Positions 53,378-64,000 of a DNA stretch of 64,000 nucleotides are shown here, piece after piece; within the stretch, counting starts at the first letter, position 1; each line of letters opens with the position of its first letter. The notes beneath the pieces were generated by a model, which saw only the letters and a program-made list of their open reading frames with translations, ran no database searches and had not been told where the DNA came from. Source of the DNA: Durusdinium trenchii. Its lineage: Eukaryota > Sar > Dinophyceae > Suessiales > Symbiodiniaceae. The DNA lies in contig CAXAMN010027495.1 of NCBI GenBank assembly GCA_963970005.1, positions 438,611 through 502,610 of the forward strand, written 5' to 3'. Both the position numbers and the translations under genes were made by a program.

Positions 53378-53678
53378 CTGGGATGAGCCGTGGGTTTGTA
53401 AAGGTTGTAAAGGTTATAGTAGGCATTGTAAGTGTATTTAAAACATACTTCTATATACGGGACAAGTACGGTATAACATGGTATACTATAGTATAACTTC
53501 TTTAACGCTTAGCAACTTGAAGTCGTAAGTTCTATAAACCTTACAACAACTTAACATCATTTATGCTAAGTTTTTCAACCATTTAGCATACTTGTAAGTA
53601 GTTATAACAGTTTACAACCAGTCTTGTAAATGGTTGTATAACTTGGACCTGTAACTGCTTTAAGCCCACGGTTCATCC
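53378..53678. mobile_element. element I: diverged inverted copy of element E
   Basis: Begins CTGGGATGAGCCGTGGGTTT and ends GCCCACGGTTCATCC. Its reverse complement follows element E through the middle: GTATACTATAGTATAACTT, the AACTTGAAGTCGTAAG segment, and AACTTGGACCTGTAA are all recognisable. The right TIR is degraded and no TA target pair is left. Non-coding. Confidence 0.75.
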
Positions 53679-55699
53679 GAACCCTAGGATGCTACTGATG
53701 TTTCCACACGCTTTCCGCTCTGGGGTTGGAATCCGTCTGAGTCTGGATTCAATTGGATCCCGTGTGTTCGACCCAATCACGGCAAGTAAGCTAAAGCAAC
53801 AATTTGGCGAAACCGATGCTTCCACTTTAACGACCAGATGGAAGTTGAGACTCTGTCTGGGTATGTCGAGATGGCCGTTATTTTTATCGGATGCACTTGT
53901 CGCTGGAATCTGCTGCCTTTTGGTTGACGCTTTCCTGACTATGCTCAATAAAAGGTGAAGAGGGCGTGCAGCGTCGTTGTTTCCGTCCATGACCAGAAGG
54001 TCGTCCCAGGATGGCGTGATGCTGTTTGGGCGCACCGCTGCGGGAAGGCAACCCCGCAGGGATCTATACGAGCAGCGCGGCCATATATACAGACTGTTGG
54101 TTTGAATCGGTCCGCAGGCCTCTTGCTCGAGGGACGTGATCAGAAACTGAACGCGTGGGCATTTGACCTGAATAGTTATGATGGATGAATTCACTCACTG
54201 GGGTTCTTCGCTTTGTGTGTGCCATGCCGACCAGAGTGTCGCGGGTACTGCTGCGTGTGCGCGGCATGACAGGTGGAAGATGTGCAAAGATGGATGTATA
54301 TAGAGTGTAGATAGGTCAATGGAAGGCTCGTTTGACCAGGGTGAATGGGTGGATGGATAGAAGAGGAGAGAGTGTGAAAGAGCTAGCGATACAGAGAGAC
54401 CAGCTGAAGAGACAGAAAGATAGAGCCACAGAAAGGCTAAAGAATGAACGAAAGTAGTTTTATTTTGTTCGGGGCTGGCCCTGGTTTTCGTCTCATGTTT
54501 TTGCCCATTTCCATAAACAAGATGCCTGCTTGTAGATATAGTTTGGGGGCAGCTTCAGCATTGCACACCCAGCATGTGGGCTGTGAGGTGCGCGTAACAC
54601 TTCGGTACCCCGGCTTGCAATTGGGCCCCCACATCAAGTGTACATTTGTGTATGTTGACTTGCGCACACCGATATCTTCACACGGTCTTCACACGTGATG
54701 GTGATCTACACACTATTATCACGTGATGACGAAGATGGTGATGGAGAAAATGAAGTTGGTTGTTGTTCCGACAAAATTGATTGACGCCTTTGACATGTTT
54801 AGCTTCGCTGAGCGGGACCTTCAGGTCAAACTGGCTTCAAGGTTACCTCCTTTGCGCCGCCTATGCGGTGATTGCTGTACTGTTCATGCCTCAATTTCAA
54901 GCTAACGGTTCTTTAACGAACACAAAAAAACAACAAGACGAACAACATTTGTTGATATCTCTTGACCGTTTTTTCCCGTATTCTTAAAGTTTCTCTCATG
55001 GCCGTCCATTTTCCGACTGTCTCTCCTCCAGTCGAGGTTTTGGTACGTGCCAAATGGTGGGTCTCACGACACGACCTGAGCGAGAAGGTGACGGAGTGCC
55101 ACATGACCCACAAAGACAAGTCAACACGAGTCGAAAGAAGAAGAAGAAAAACGCACGTTTTCAAACGGTTTTTGCGTGGAATTGGAAAAAATGCAAGTTT
55201 TGTAGAGGGTCATGTATGCCATGAGTTTGTTGTGTCTCTCGATAGTACGTTCTATGTTAAAGCAGTATGGTGTCAAGTTCACAGTTGCTTTCCAAATGTT
55301 ACTTTCCACGTGTGCGATATGCACTGAAAGCGCCGCTATAAAGATGTTGTAGTTTGACCAAGTCAGGGCCCTGCTCGCAGTCAAAGTTTCACAGATCAAT
55401 GATTTTGATCGTTTTTGTTTCACCTCAATATCTGACATGATCGCCCTTGAGATTGAGCGAAATCATTTGGGAACTACATGAACAGCTATCCTGCGTCCAG
55501 TAGAGTAGCGAACAAGTTCCAAACAAGTCTGTCCCTTAAGAAACTAGTTTCGCCGCCTAGTAATGTCCCACTCGAGTTTTTCGAAGAACCCAAGCGATGT
55601 TCGAAAGAACAAGTGCAAAAACAAATTGTGGCGGTATTTTTTCGTGGAATTCTTCAAGTTCATTCTTGAGATGGCTCAAACTCTTAGTGGTGTTCTTTC
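53679..55699. other. no recognisable gene
   Basis: Open frames of 60-173 codons occur on both strands with no domain I can name. It is AG-rich (AGAGAGA words) at 54300-54430. This may be unannotated host intergenic sequence upstream of the methyltransferase gene. Confidence 0.35.
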
Positions 55700-56785
55700 A
55701 TGATGCAACCAGGTTGGAAAGCTTGTGGCCTTTTGGCAGTGGTAGTGATACTTCTGCAAGGTGCGGCTTTGTTGCGCCCTTCCCCATGCATTGGACGGCT
55801 GGCCCCAGAACTAGGCAGATCCAACGAAAGTGCTACCAGCTTTGCAAAGAGCAAGGACGACAGAGTCGACAAACAGGACGACAGAGTCGACTGCTGCTCC
55901 AAGAGTAAGCAAAGTTTGTTGGCGGAACGTATTTGTGTTTCACCGAGCGCAACTCCGATGAGAATTCCATCAGCGACAGAAGCCGAGGAGTTTCTGGCCA
56001 AGACCACATTTCAGAATCATATAATTTGGGATTTGGTTCCAGGGAAAGTGCAATTGAATGGCAATACGAAAGTGGCTTTGGAATTAGGAGAGAGGGCCTT
56101 GAGCGCAGCTTTGACAAATGAGACTGCCAAAGGCAAAGAGGACTTGCAAGCCATGGACATTGGGACCGTGAATGGCTGTGTCGCATTTGAGCTCGAGCGG
56201 CACGGCGTTAAAACGGTCTACGCAGTTGACATCATGCCACCAACGCATTTTGGCTTCCAGCAGCTACACAAGCTGCTCTCTTCACAAGTGACCTTTGTGC
56301 GAACTCGAGGTTATGAACTTGCCAGTCTTTTTGAACACAACTCATTTGATCTCATCGTCATGTCTGGCGTTCTGTATCATCTCCGGCACCCAATTGTGAT
56401 GATTGATGTTTTGTGGCTTTTGTTGAAGGTTGGCGCAGTTGCTGCGATAGAGACGGCAATCACAGAGACTTTGCAACTGGCACAGCTGCCGCCAGCAAAT
56501 TTGAGTATGGAAAGCTACAACTGGGTGAAGTTTATTCAGTATTATGCACACACAAATCCAGAGGGGAGAGTCACGTATGACCGAACAAACAAGTTCTTTC
56601 CTTCAATGGATGCCTTGGTCGAGTTTTTCAGTGACTCAGGCTTCGAAGTCTTGTGGCAAAAGGATTTGATCACCAGAGGGCATTTGCTGGTGAGAAAGAC
56701 TTCCACACGAAGATTCCAAAAGACTGGATATTCAATTTCCGACCAACTTCAGGTTGCCTTGCAGGATCCTATTCCATGCGCGTGA
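55700..56785 (+). CDS. SAM-dependent methyltransferase with N-terminal signal/anchor
   Basis: An unbroken 361-residue ORF. Residues 8-25 (ACGLLAVVVILLQGAALL) form a hydrophobic signal or anchor, so the protein probably enters the secretory or plastid route. The class I Rossmann core spans about 125-335: motif I MDIGTVNGC (152-160), acidic end of strand 2 YAVDIMP (174-180), and motif IV FDLIVMSGVLYHLRHP (216-231). V-L-Y-H-L-R-H-P is typical of the CmoB/DUF1698-like group, so a small-molecule or tRNA-nucleoside substrate is possible; substrate is unknown. A DDRVD duplication lies in the linker (53-64). I chose the first ATG of two adjacent ones. No introns, unlike the neighbouring gene. The family is clear; the exact function is not. 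Confidence 0.8.
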   Translation: MMQPGWKACGLLAVVVILLQGAALLRPSPCIGRLAPELGRSNESATSFAKSKDDRVDKQDDRVDCCSKSKQSLLAERICVSPSATPMRIPSATEAEEFLAKTTFQNHIIWDLVPGKVQLNGNTKVALELGERALSAALTNETAKGKEDLQAMDIGTVNGCVAFELERHGVKTVYAVDIMPPTHFGFQQLHKLLSSQVTFVRTRGYELASLFEHNSFDLIVMSGVLYHLRHPIVMIDVLWLLLKVGAVAAIETAITETLQLAQLPPANLSMESYNWVKFIQYYAHTNPEGRVTYDRTNKFFPSMDALVEFFSDSGFEVLWQKDLITRGHLLVRKTSTRRFQKTGYSISDQLQVALQDPIPCA

Positions 56786-57451
56786 CGCCAAGAATGGTGG
56801 AAAGAGAAAAGTTGGCAGTATACGAGATGTCTTGAAGTTCAATATGTATATAAATGGTCACAAATTGAAGAGAGATATAATGTGTTTTTAATGAATTTTG
56901 AATTGGACCTGAGACCATCCGTATTAGAATGGAGGCCATCGCAAGTAGGTTGGAGGCCACACACATATTTTTCATGGTTCACCGCTTTCAAAAAAGATAC
57001 AATCAACTGTTGAATATATCGATATTTCATGATCCCCAAACCTGAAGATTCCTATCTCAAAACTCAAGCGCATCCAACCTGCAAGAACCGCCTTTCTTTT
57101 CTTCAATCCCTTTCACCAATCCCTCATGCCATGTCATCCCATGATCCTATGGCAAACACCCGTCTCCAATTCAATTCCAACGCCTTTTTTGCCTTATTGT
57201 TGTTTTATGCCTTTGGTGTCCAAACGTATTGGCGAAATTGGTGGATAAGTGCAGCAAATGCCAGCCCCGAAGAAGGACAATGGGTGGAGAAAGGCTGGTG
57301 TGGTACGTGGAAACTTGCGTTGTTTTTCTACCTTCGAGCCGCTATTTGTTCTGCGTCTCCAAAGCGTGTCGTTTGAGTTTGCTTTGCCTCTCAAGGGATC
57401 CAAAAAGGGCGGCTGTTAGCGGCGGACCGGCGGCTTGGGCCCTGCAAAGCC
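56786..57451. other. intergenic, no gene supported
   Basis: AT-rich after the methyltransferase stop, then mixed sequence before the UBC9-like start. Open frames show no domain. Holds the 3' end of one gene and the leader of the next. Confidence 0.5.
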
Positions 57452-58665
<1,214 letters not shown>

Positions 58666-58735
58666 TTAAAAAGCTTGTCTCACTTCAGCGCTAGCCGTCT
58701 TTCTCAGCGTCATCGGGCTCATGTCATCATCGTCT

Positions 58736-60097
58736 TCAGAGACTTCCATGAAAGTCATTCTCCTGAGGTTCACCATCCTGTAGTCCAGCTCGAATGCGGT
58801 CTGTCGGGATGCCTGTTCCAGCTGCACTGAGTGCCAATCCTGCCATGCTGTGCTCTCCAGGAATGACATGTACTTCTTCTGGTAGCACCTGAAGCATCGT
58901 TTCCTCTATGCCTCGAAGTTCTTGTTCAGCATCTCGTCCTTCTCCTCGTTGATATCGCTCTAGCGAATTCAGGGACTCGTTGCTTCCAGCTGCATCCATG
59001 TCGTGTGTTGCTCTCTCAATCGCTTCTCTTTCCAACCTTTGTAGCTTCTTGATGAATCTGAAGCTTCTTCTGCATCCTTCTGGAGTTGTACAATCATCAA
59101 TTGCTTCCAAGATCTCTTTGTGTAAGATCTGCAATCTGCCAAACACCACTCTCCATTCAACACCACTCTCTGTCTCCAGGATCTGGTTGATCAAACCTGC
59201 CAGTTCATGTCCTGCATGAACTAGGTGAGTTTCAACTCCTTCTCCTCTCATCAGCATCTGCTGTCGATACCAGTCGAAGGTCTCCTGGTCATCGGGAATC
59301 ATGTCGTAGAGCTCGTCCTCGTTGTAGTGATTGCTGCTGTCAGCTATCATTTCACCAATGCGTTTGCCTGTCTCCTCAAGTGCCATCCAATGTTGATCAT
59401 CTACATCTTGTGCTCTGTTGTGAGCTTCTGCTTGTCGATCTCCTTCTGAATCTGGATCAAAATCCGGCCATTCTCGTGAACTATCACTTGAGATCTCTAG
59501 GTGCTTTGCCTCATTGGTTCATTACTTTCTTGATTTTCTCCATTGATGTTCACTTTCTCCATGACCATGTTGTTGTACTCGTCGAACTTGTCCATGTAGG
59601 TGCTCATCTCCATGGTGTCCAGGATGAAGTTCATTGTCTTCTCCTTCTGGTTCTGGTTCTGGAATGTCATCTGGTCTCATTGCTCCATGTGAAGCTTCTT
59701 GTTGTAGTCGTCTTCTTGGTCCATGTGCTGCTTCTTCTTGATCACCACTCTGTCCAGCTTGTGTAAAAACATCAAATCGTTCTTGTCCAGGTTGACTCAA
59801 AGTTTGTTCTGGACTTGGTTCCTCTCCAAGAGGTTCTTCTTCTTCTGGAACTTGTTCATGTTGATCTGGTAGATCTTGATCATGTTCTCCTTGTGCTTTG
59901 TCGTTGTGGTTCCTGCCGCTGCTTCCTGCTCGCCTGAAAGGAAGGGGAAATATGTTCATCAGTCCTCTCTGGAATCTTGATGGATCAATGTCTTGCCATA
60001 CACCTTGTAGTGCTACGTACTCTTCACCAAGTTCTGCTAGTGCTCCTACGTGAAGTGGAGGTCGCCATCCTAACCTCATTGCATCTTCAGGTGTCAT
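58736..60097 (-). CDS. extra ORFs downstream of RNase H in the copia element
   Basis: 59522-60097 (191 codons) opens MTPEDAMRLGWRPPLHVGAL and becomes Gln/Glu/His-rich. 58736-59386 (216 codons) opens MALEETGKRIGEMIADSSNH, is helical with LHKEILEAIDD and FIKKLQRLEREAIERATHDM, and ends before 58736. They may be one protein with a frameshift or gap near 59400-59520. No family recognised. Position after RNase H and after a membrane segment is where env-like or accessory genes sit in some elements, but there is no sequence evidence for an envelope. Confidence 0.45.
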
Positions 60098-60181
60098 TCT
60101 TGGAGTGATGCCTGACGTAAAAGGTCCGCTCTCCTGTGAAGTTGATGTCGAGGATGAAGAACTGTTAGGATCTCCTGGTCG

Positions 60182-61294
60182 TCAAAGATGTCGATCTGGT
60201 CGTAGTCGCCGCGTCAACTCGTCGAAAACATTCTGTGAGAATCTCAGCTGCACTTGCTGCAATCTGATCGCATAGATCAGGTAGGCAATCAGCAATGTCA
60301 ATGCTGCCATCACCATGTTCTTGATCGTGAGGTAGTCCACCAGTGAAGTGTCTCCACCTGTCAGGAAGGTGCGCTCACAGCCCTGTAGAAAACAGCTGCT
60401 GCTTGCTAGTAGGACTCTCAAAATCTTCTGGAGTGATCTGCTGTCCAATGTCTTCTTTGTCTCAATGTTCTCTATCTCGCCAGTCTGAAATCCTATGGGG
60501 ATCAAAGCCATCAGCTTCTTTCTTCGTTCTTGTGAAAGTTTCTTGGTGTTCAGATCTGACGGGTCAATTGCTGTTGGAACCCTGCACAAGCGATTGGTCA
60601 TAGCGAATGGATCCACAAATTGCGGATGCCACTGCAACTTGCATAGAGTTCTGATTCCGCACTTGATAATGCTATTGAGCTTTGCAGCTTGCACGAGGAA
60701 ATCAAAAGATTGCCGTTCATGAAAATCATGTAGGATGTCGTCGATTTTCTTGAAACCTTGCATCCTGCCCAATTGGCATCTGTGAATGCTTCTAGGTTGA
60801 AGGCTCCTGCTTCTTGTGTTCCATTCAGGTAGCTTGCCAGGTGTCGTAGTGCTAGTCCGAGACCTGATCGGAAAATCCTGTTCTAAGAGTTCCACCATCT
60901 TCTTGATGTAGGAGGGATTCGTTTCACCGCTGTTGAATCTGAACATGTTGCTGTTTCATACTGTTCTACATTGGAATCTTGCTTTCTCTACATCTTTGAA
61001 GTGTTCACTCCATCTGAGTGCTGCTTTTCTCTGGCCTGGTAGGCACTTCAGCAATTTCCACTTCTCAGCCTTCAGCAGTGGATTGCCTGTTGCATCTTTC
61101 TCTCCAAGCTCTTGAACCCATTGTGGTACAATCACTTCTACTAGTTCTCGCTGTCGAACACTGAGGAATGCGTCCACATGGAGCTGCAGGTTAAAGATTG
61201 CCAATGATTGGTGTTGGACTGAATTGTGTTTCATCTGTGTTGGATGTCCTGTACTCTCTGGCAACAATTCTACATCTTCTCTTCCACTTGCCAC
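60182..61294 (-). pseudogene. copia reverse transcriptase/RNase H remnant
   Basis: 60956-61294 carries a late RT block (KCLPGQRKAALRWSEHF, like the LPGQR-x-A-x-x-W of copia-type RT). After a frame break, 60182-60946 gives VPTAIDPSDLNTKKL, matching the N-x-A-D-x-x-T-K tail of copia RNase H with Pro-Ser replacing the usual residues. It ends with a hydrophobic span (MVMAALTLLIAYLIYAI), an unusual membrane-type C-terminus, and QNVFDELTRRLRPDRHL. The catalytic RT core and the first RNase H acidic residues are absent, so this copy cannot transpose alone. Confidence 0.55.
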
Positions 61295-62782
61295 CAGTCA
61301 AAAACACACGTCGCGCCCAAAATCAATGCTTCTTCTGTCTCATCAGGATCTGCCACTGCCAACACTTCTAGCTTCTGTAGCCTTTCGATCTCTTCGAGTG
61401 TTGCTTCTAGATCTAACTGTGCTAGCATGTCGTCGCTCGCTGTTGGAGCTCCATCTCGTTCTTCTCTGTCAATGAGCTTCTCTGAGAAATCCAGCTCGAT
61501 GTCGAGTTCTGGATGTGACTCCTCATCAAACTGCCATTCTTCAAGTAGATCAGCTTGTTCATCTACATAGTGTTCTTGAACTTGTCGGATGTCTCCGGCG
61601 AATGTCGGACTGTACATTCCTGTCCGAGCTGCTTTTGCTGTGTGTTCTGAAGAGTGCTTGTATGCCTTTGCTGGTTCTTCTTCACTTCCTCCTTCAAGAG
61701 GATGTATTCTCAATTCTTTTTGCTGTGATGTGTCCATTGCTCCTGAACTGCTACTTCCTTTGTCTTCTGGAGCTTCGAGTCGAGGCTTCTTTGCAACTTG
61801 TTCATCTCCTTCCTTGCCCTGCCTGGGTCACTTGGAGTGTACTCCTCTTCATCGCTTCCTTCAGGATGTTATTCACGGTAGTCTTGAACTGCCTTCTCAT
61901 CTGGATCTGAACTGGTTCTGGAGGTTGTAATTCTCTCAACTTGACCTTCATCATGCCATGTGTTGCAGCTTTCTTCAAAGTTTCTGGAGTTCGCGAGGCT
62001 AATGAGTAGCTCCTTGTCATACTCCTTGGCACAAAGTCAAACTGCTCGTGTCCTTACCAATCTCTCTCCTTCAAATGCAACTATGTCTTGATCTGCTCCA
62101 TCTTTGCCAAGCCAAACTCCTCTGAGCCATCTTCGCTCATACTTGGATCTGTGCTCGTCCAAAGCAAACACCGTGCGACACTGTTCCAAAGTCCATCTGA
62201 ACTGTAGGAAATTCTCTTGTTGAACTGGGTGCTGGAAAGCTTCTCTTCTTGCTGTTGTCCTTGGCTTTAGCCATCACGCAAACATCACACCAAGCTTTGT
62301 ATGGTAGGTGAGTGAGGTTGTGCAATCTCCGCTCAAGCTTCGAAGGTGGGGGAAGTCGTTGATCTTTCACCGGTTGATCATCTTTGTGCTAGCAATGTTG
62401 CCTGTCTTCGTTCTTCTCTCTTGATGGTGTTCAGCCTGTCGATAATGTTCTGCTTGGAACCTGCGGTTGACACTCCAAGCCACTTTGCTGCTGCACGTAA
62501 GTCCTTTATTGCTGAATAGGGACTCAATGTCATCTCATTCACAACCACTTCTGTTGCCACTTCCATTGGCTCACATTTTGATGCCAATGCTTCATCTTGT
62601 TGTTCTTCATGAAGTCCAAGCTCACGTCGTGCTCTTGCTTCTTTCTCTGCTGCTCCAACCATTGGGTTCAATGCATCCTCATCCACAATGTCGAAGAGTT
62701 TGTCGAAGTCAAAGTAGTCTCCACTGGCTATTGTCAAAACAAGCCAACTGCTGCCGCCACACTCTGGGATGTTCTCAGTCAT
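61270..62782 (-). pseudogene. copia integrase N-terminus and linker, broken
   Basis: 62378-62782 encodes an SAP-like helix pair (LRAAAKWLGVSTAGSKQNII). 62137-62370 encodes the integrase zinc domain (H-x3-H ... C-x2-C: HNLTHLPYKAWCDVCVMAKA) followed by TVQMDFG, the first catalytic Asp. The rest of the DDE core does not follow: 61802-62032 and 61270-61737 are charged linker sequences (LDIELDFSEKLIDREERDG; MLAQLDLEATLEEIERLQKL). Deletions and frameshifts have removed the enzyme core. Confidence 0.55.
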
Positions 62783-64000
62783 GTTCTCCTGTTCTCCTTC
62801 TTGGAAATGTCCTCGCAGAATTCAACCATTTGCCATCTCCGAGCTGGTCCGGGAAGTTCGTTGAGTTCTCGGATGAAAGTGCTTCTGAATGTGAATCGTT
62901 CACCCCAAGTCGTCTTGGTGTCGTAGAACTTGTTCGACAAAGACTTGATGAATACCATCTCTGCGTCGCAATGCCTCCATAGATTGTTCGGCTCTGTCTC
63001 GATGCCATGTCCTTCTTTTGATTGGACCATCTTGCGAACGTGTAGTCGAATCTGAGGTTCATCATCATCTTCAGCTACTGTGTTCTCTTTCTCAATCTTC
63101 CTCACAGTGCCTTCAATGGCTAGGGACATACCACGATATCCCACTGGGATTGCTGCTTCTCGGTCTGGTGAGCATAGTAGGAGTTTGTTCTTCTGGTGCT
63201 CGTCATGGTTCAAAGTCCAACCGCTCTTCAGCAGTTGTCCAAGGCTCAACAAACAACTTGTGACTTCTCCAACTAGGAACCTGTGGCGAAGTGTGACCAT
63301 TTCACCATTAGCGTCCATCACCTCGATCTCTGTCTCTCGAGTTCCTGCCACATTCAACCTTCTTCCTTGGCAATCTTGTAGTCGATGTTGGTTGCCAAGA
63401 TCTCTGTCCTCCCTGTAGAACTTCTTGGGAAGTAAGCTCACATCTGAACCACTGTCCAGGATGATTGTCTCCAAGTCCTCTTCTGGGATCTCTTCAAGAA
63501 CTACTCGAACTCGTTGGTCTGCTCGCCCATGGGAATGAAATTCACCAGTCATGAAATGTCCATGGTCGTCAATGTCGAGCTTGTGGTTAAACCATTGATG
63601 AGAGTCATCATCCCACGTCGTTGAAGTTCGGGTTGAAGTCGTCAAGAGGTCATCATCAATGATGTAGTACTCTGTCTCATGATCTGTGATCTGGAGCATG
63701 TTTACTTCTCCTTCAAACTCTGAGTTGCCAATGTCATAGACTCTTCTCACTGTTGACTGTGACTGTGTGGACCTGCAGGTCGAGTGAGGATATGCGATTG
63801 TGCTCTGAGTTGAACCGCTTGCTGAAGTTCCACCTCCTTGTTGACCTTGTGGTGCAACAGGTTGCTGTATCTGCTGTTGCTGCACTTGGTTCACCTTTTG
63901 TGGACAATCTCTTGCCCAGTGGCCTGACTGGCCACAAATGTTGCAGTTGTTGCCTCCACTGTAGTTTTGCGTGTAGTTGGTGTTGTAGCTCTTTGTTTGC
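62779..64000 (-). CDS. copia gag end and aspartic protease
   Basis: The frame is open from the window edge to 62779. Near the edge it encodes a retroviral-type knuckle C-x2-C-x4-H-x4-C (CNICGQSGHWARDC), which binds RNA, then a Gln-rich linker, and at about 63456 IILDSGSDVSLLP, the active-site D-S/T-G of the aspartic protease that cleaves the polyprotein. A chaperone-like FLVGEVTSCLLSLGQLLKSG follows, as in dinoflagellate copia proteins from memory. A one-base shift at the end leads to the SAP-like segment. This is the best-preserved part of the element. Confidence 0.75.
   Translation of the reverse strand, partial: QTKSYNTNYTQNYSGGNNCNICGQSGHWARDCPQKVNQVQQQQIQQPVAPQGQQGGGTSASGSTQSTIAYPHSTCRSTQSQSTVRRVYDIGNSEFEGEVNMLQITDHETEYYIIDDDLLTTSTRTSTTWDDDSHQWFNHKLDIDDHGHFMTGEFHSHGRADQRVRVVLEEIPEEDLETIILDSGSDVSLLPKKFYREDRDLGNQHRLQDCQGRRLNVAGTRETEIEVMDANGEMVTLRHRFLVGEVTSCLLSLGQLLKSGWTLNHDEHQKNKLLLCSPDREAAIPVGYRGMSLAIEGTVRKIEKENTVAEDDDEPQIRLHVRKMVQSKEGHGIETEPNNLWRHCDAEMVFIKSLSNKFYDTKTTWGERFTFRSTFIRELNELPGPARRWQMVEFCEDISKKENRRT

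Larger units (their letters stand above)
58666..64000 (-). mobile_element. element J: Ty1/copia-type retrotransposon, 5'-truncated by window, defective
   Basis: In minus-strand order: CCHC knuckle and aspartic protease (62779-64000), SAP-like segment (62378-62782), integrase HHCC with the first catalytic Asp (62137-62370), helical linkers, a reverse transcriptase scrap and RNase H tail (60182-61294), a membrane segment, and two extra ORFs (58736-60097). Protease, then integrase, then RT/RNase H is the copia order. Integrase core and most of RT, including Y-x-D-D, are missing. LTRs cannot be verified. Confidence 0.75.

Overview
The window looks like a stretch of a dinoflagellate nuclear genome, most likely Symbiodiniaceae or a close relative. 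The case rests on four things. (1) A UBC9-like gene at 57.4-58.4 kb reads cleanly only if five small introns are removed; their donors are GA, GT, GT, GC and GC, and every acceptor is AG followed by G, a known dinoflagellate habit. (2) There is a BspA-type leucine-rich-repeat ORF. (3) There are LINE and copia remnants of kinds I remember from dinoflagellates. (4) Genes are few and repeats are overwhelming. Nothing looks prokaryotic. I used no database, so taxonomy and family names are inference.

Only two ordinary host genes can be named with confidence, both on the plus strand at the right: an intronless SAM-dependent methyltransferase (55700-56785) and the 5' part of a SUMO-conjugating E2 (57452-58379). 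A decayed copia-type retrotransposon on the minus strand fills 58.67-64.0 kb and runs off the edge.

Most of 3.8-52.6 kb is DNA-transposon sequence, named here by letter. A = 5203-24947 (36-bp terminal inverted repeats, TIRs), which seems to contain B (12628-14427) and C (18726-24633) as later insertions. D = 30066-32620; E = 34776-35099; F = 35879-42110; G = 46256-46882; H = 46885-52573; I = 53378-53678 (inverted relative of E); J = the copia element. C, F and H are each about 6 kb, have TIRs, and carry decayed transposase genes of two related types (C and H alike; F like a fragment at 3.86-4.99 kb). These share a C-x2-C knuckle and a D/H-rich motif around M-H or L-H.

The most striking observation is that each large element is peppered with its own 10-12 bp word, which I did not see in the others: GGCACTGTGCC in A, AATAATCCTA in C, a CTCAAGT word in D, GCCA-N3-TGGC in F, CCTTGAAAAAGG in H. 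The words lie between coding blocks and, in A, D and H, inside ORFs, where they write recurring peptides (GTVP/GTAP, PQV, LEKG/LKK). In H the bases flanking the word often vary as complementary pairs, so the unit behaves as a small hairpin with changing stem. I know of no described transposon group with this whole-element marking; maize En/Spm subterminal TNPA sites are the nearest analogue.

Between the elements lie minisatellites (26.6-28.2 kb), GATGCCCTTG arrays (29.7-30.1 and 32.6-33.0 kb) interrupted by D, a possible multi-exon gene (43.2-45.1 kb, minus), LINE relics (1.7-2.7 and 52.8-53.3 kb) and long stretches where I see nothing. There are 10-base N gaps at 38175 and 50828.
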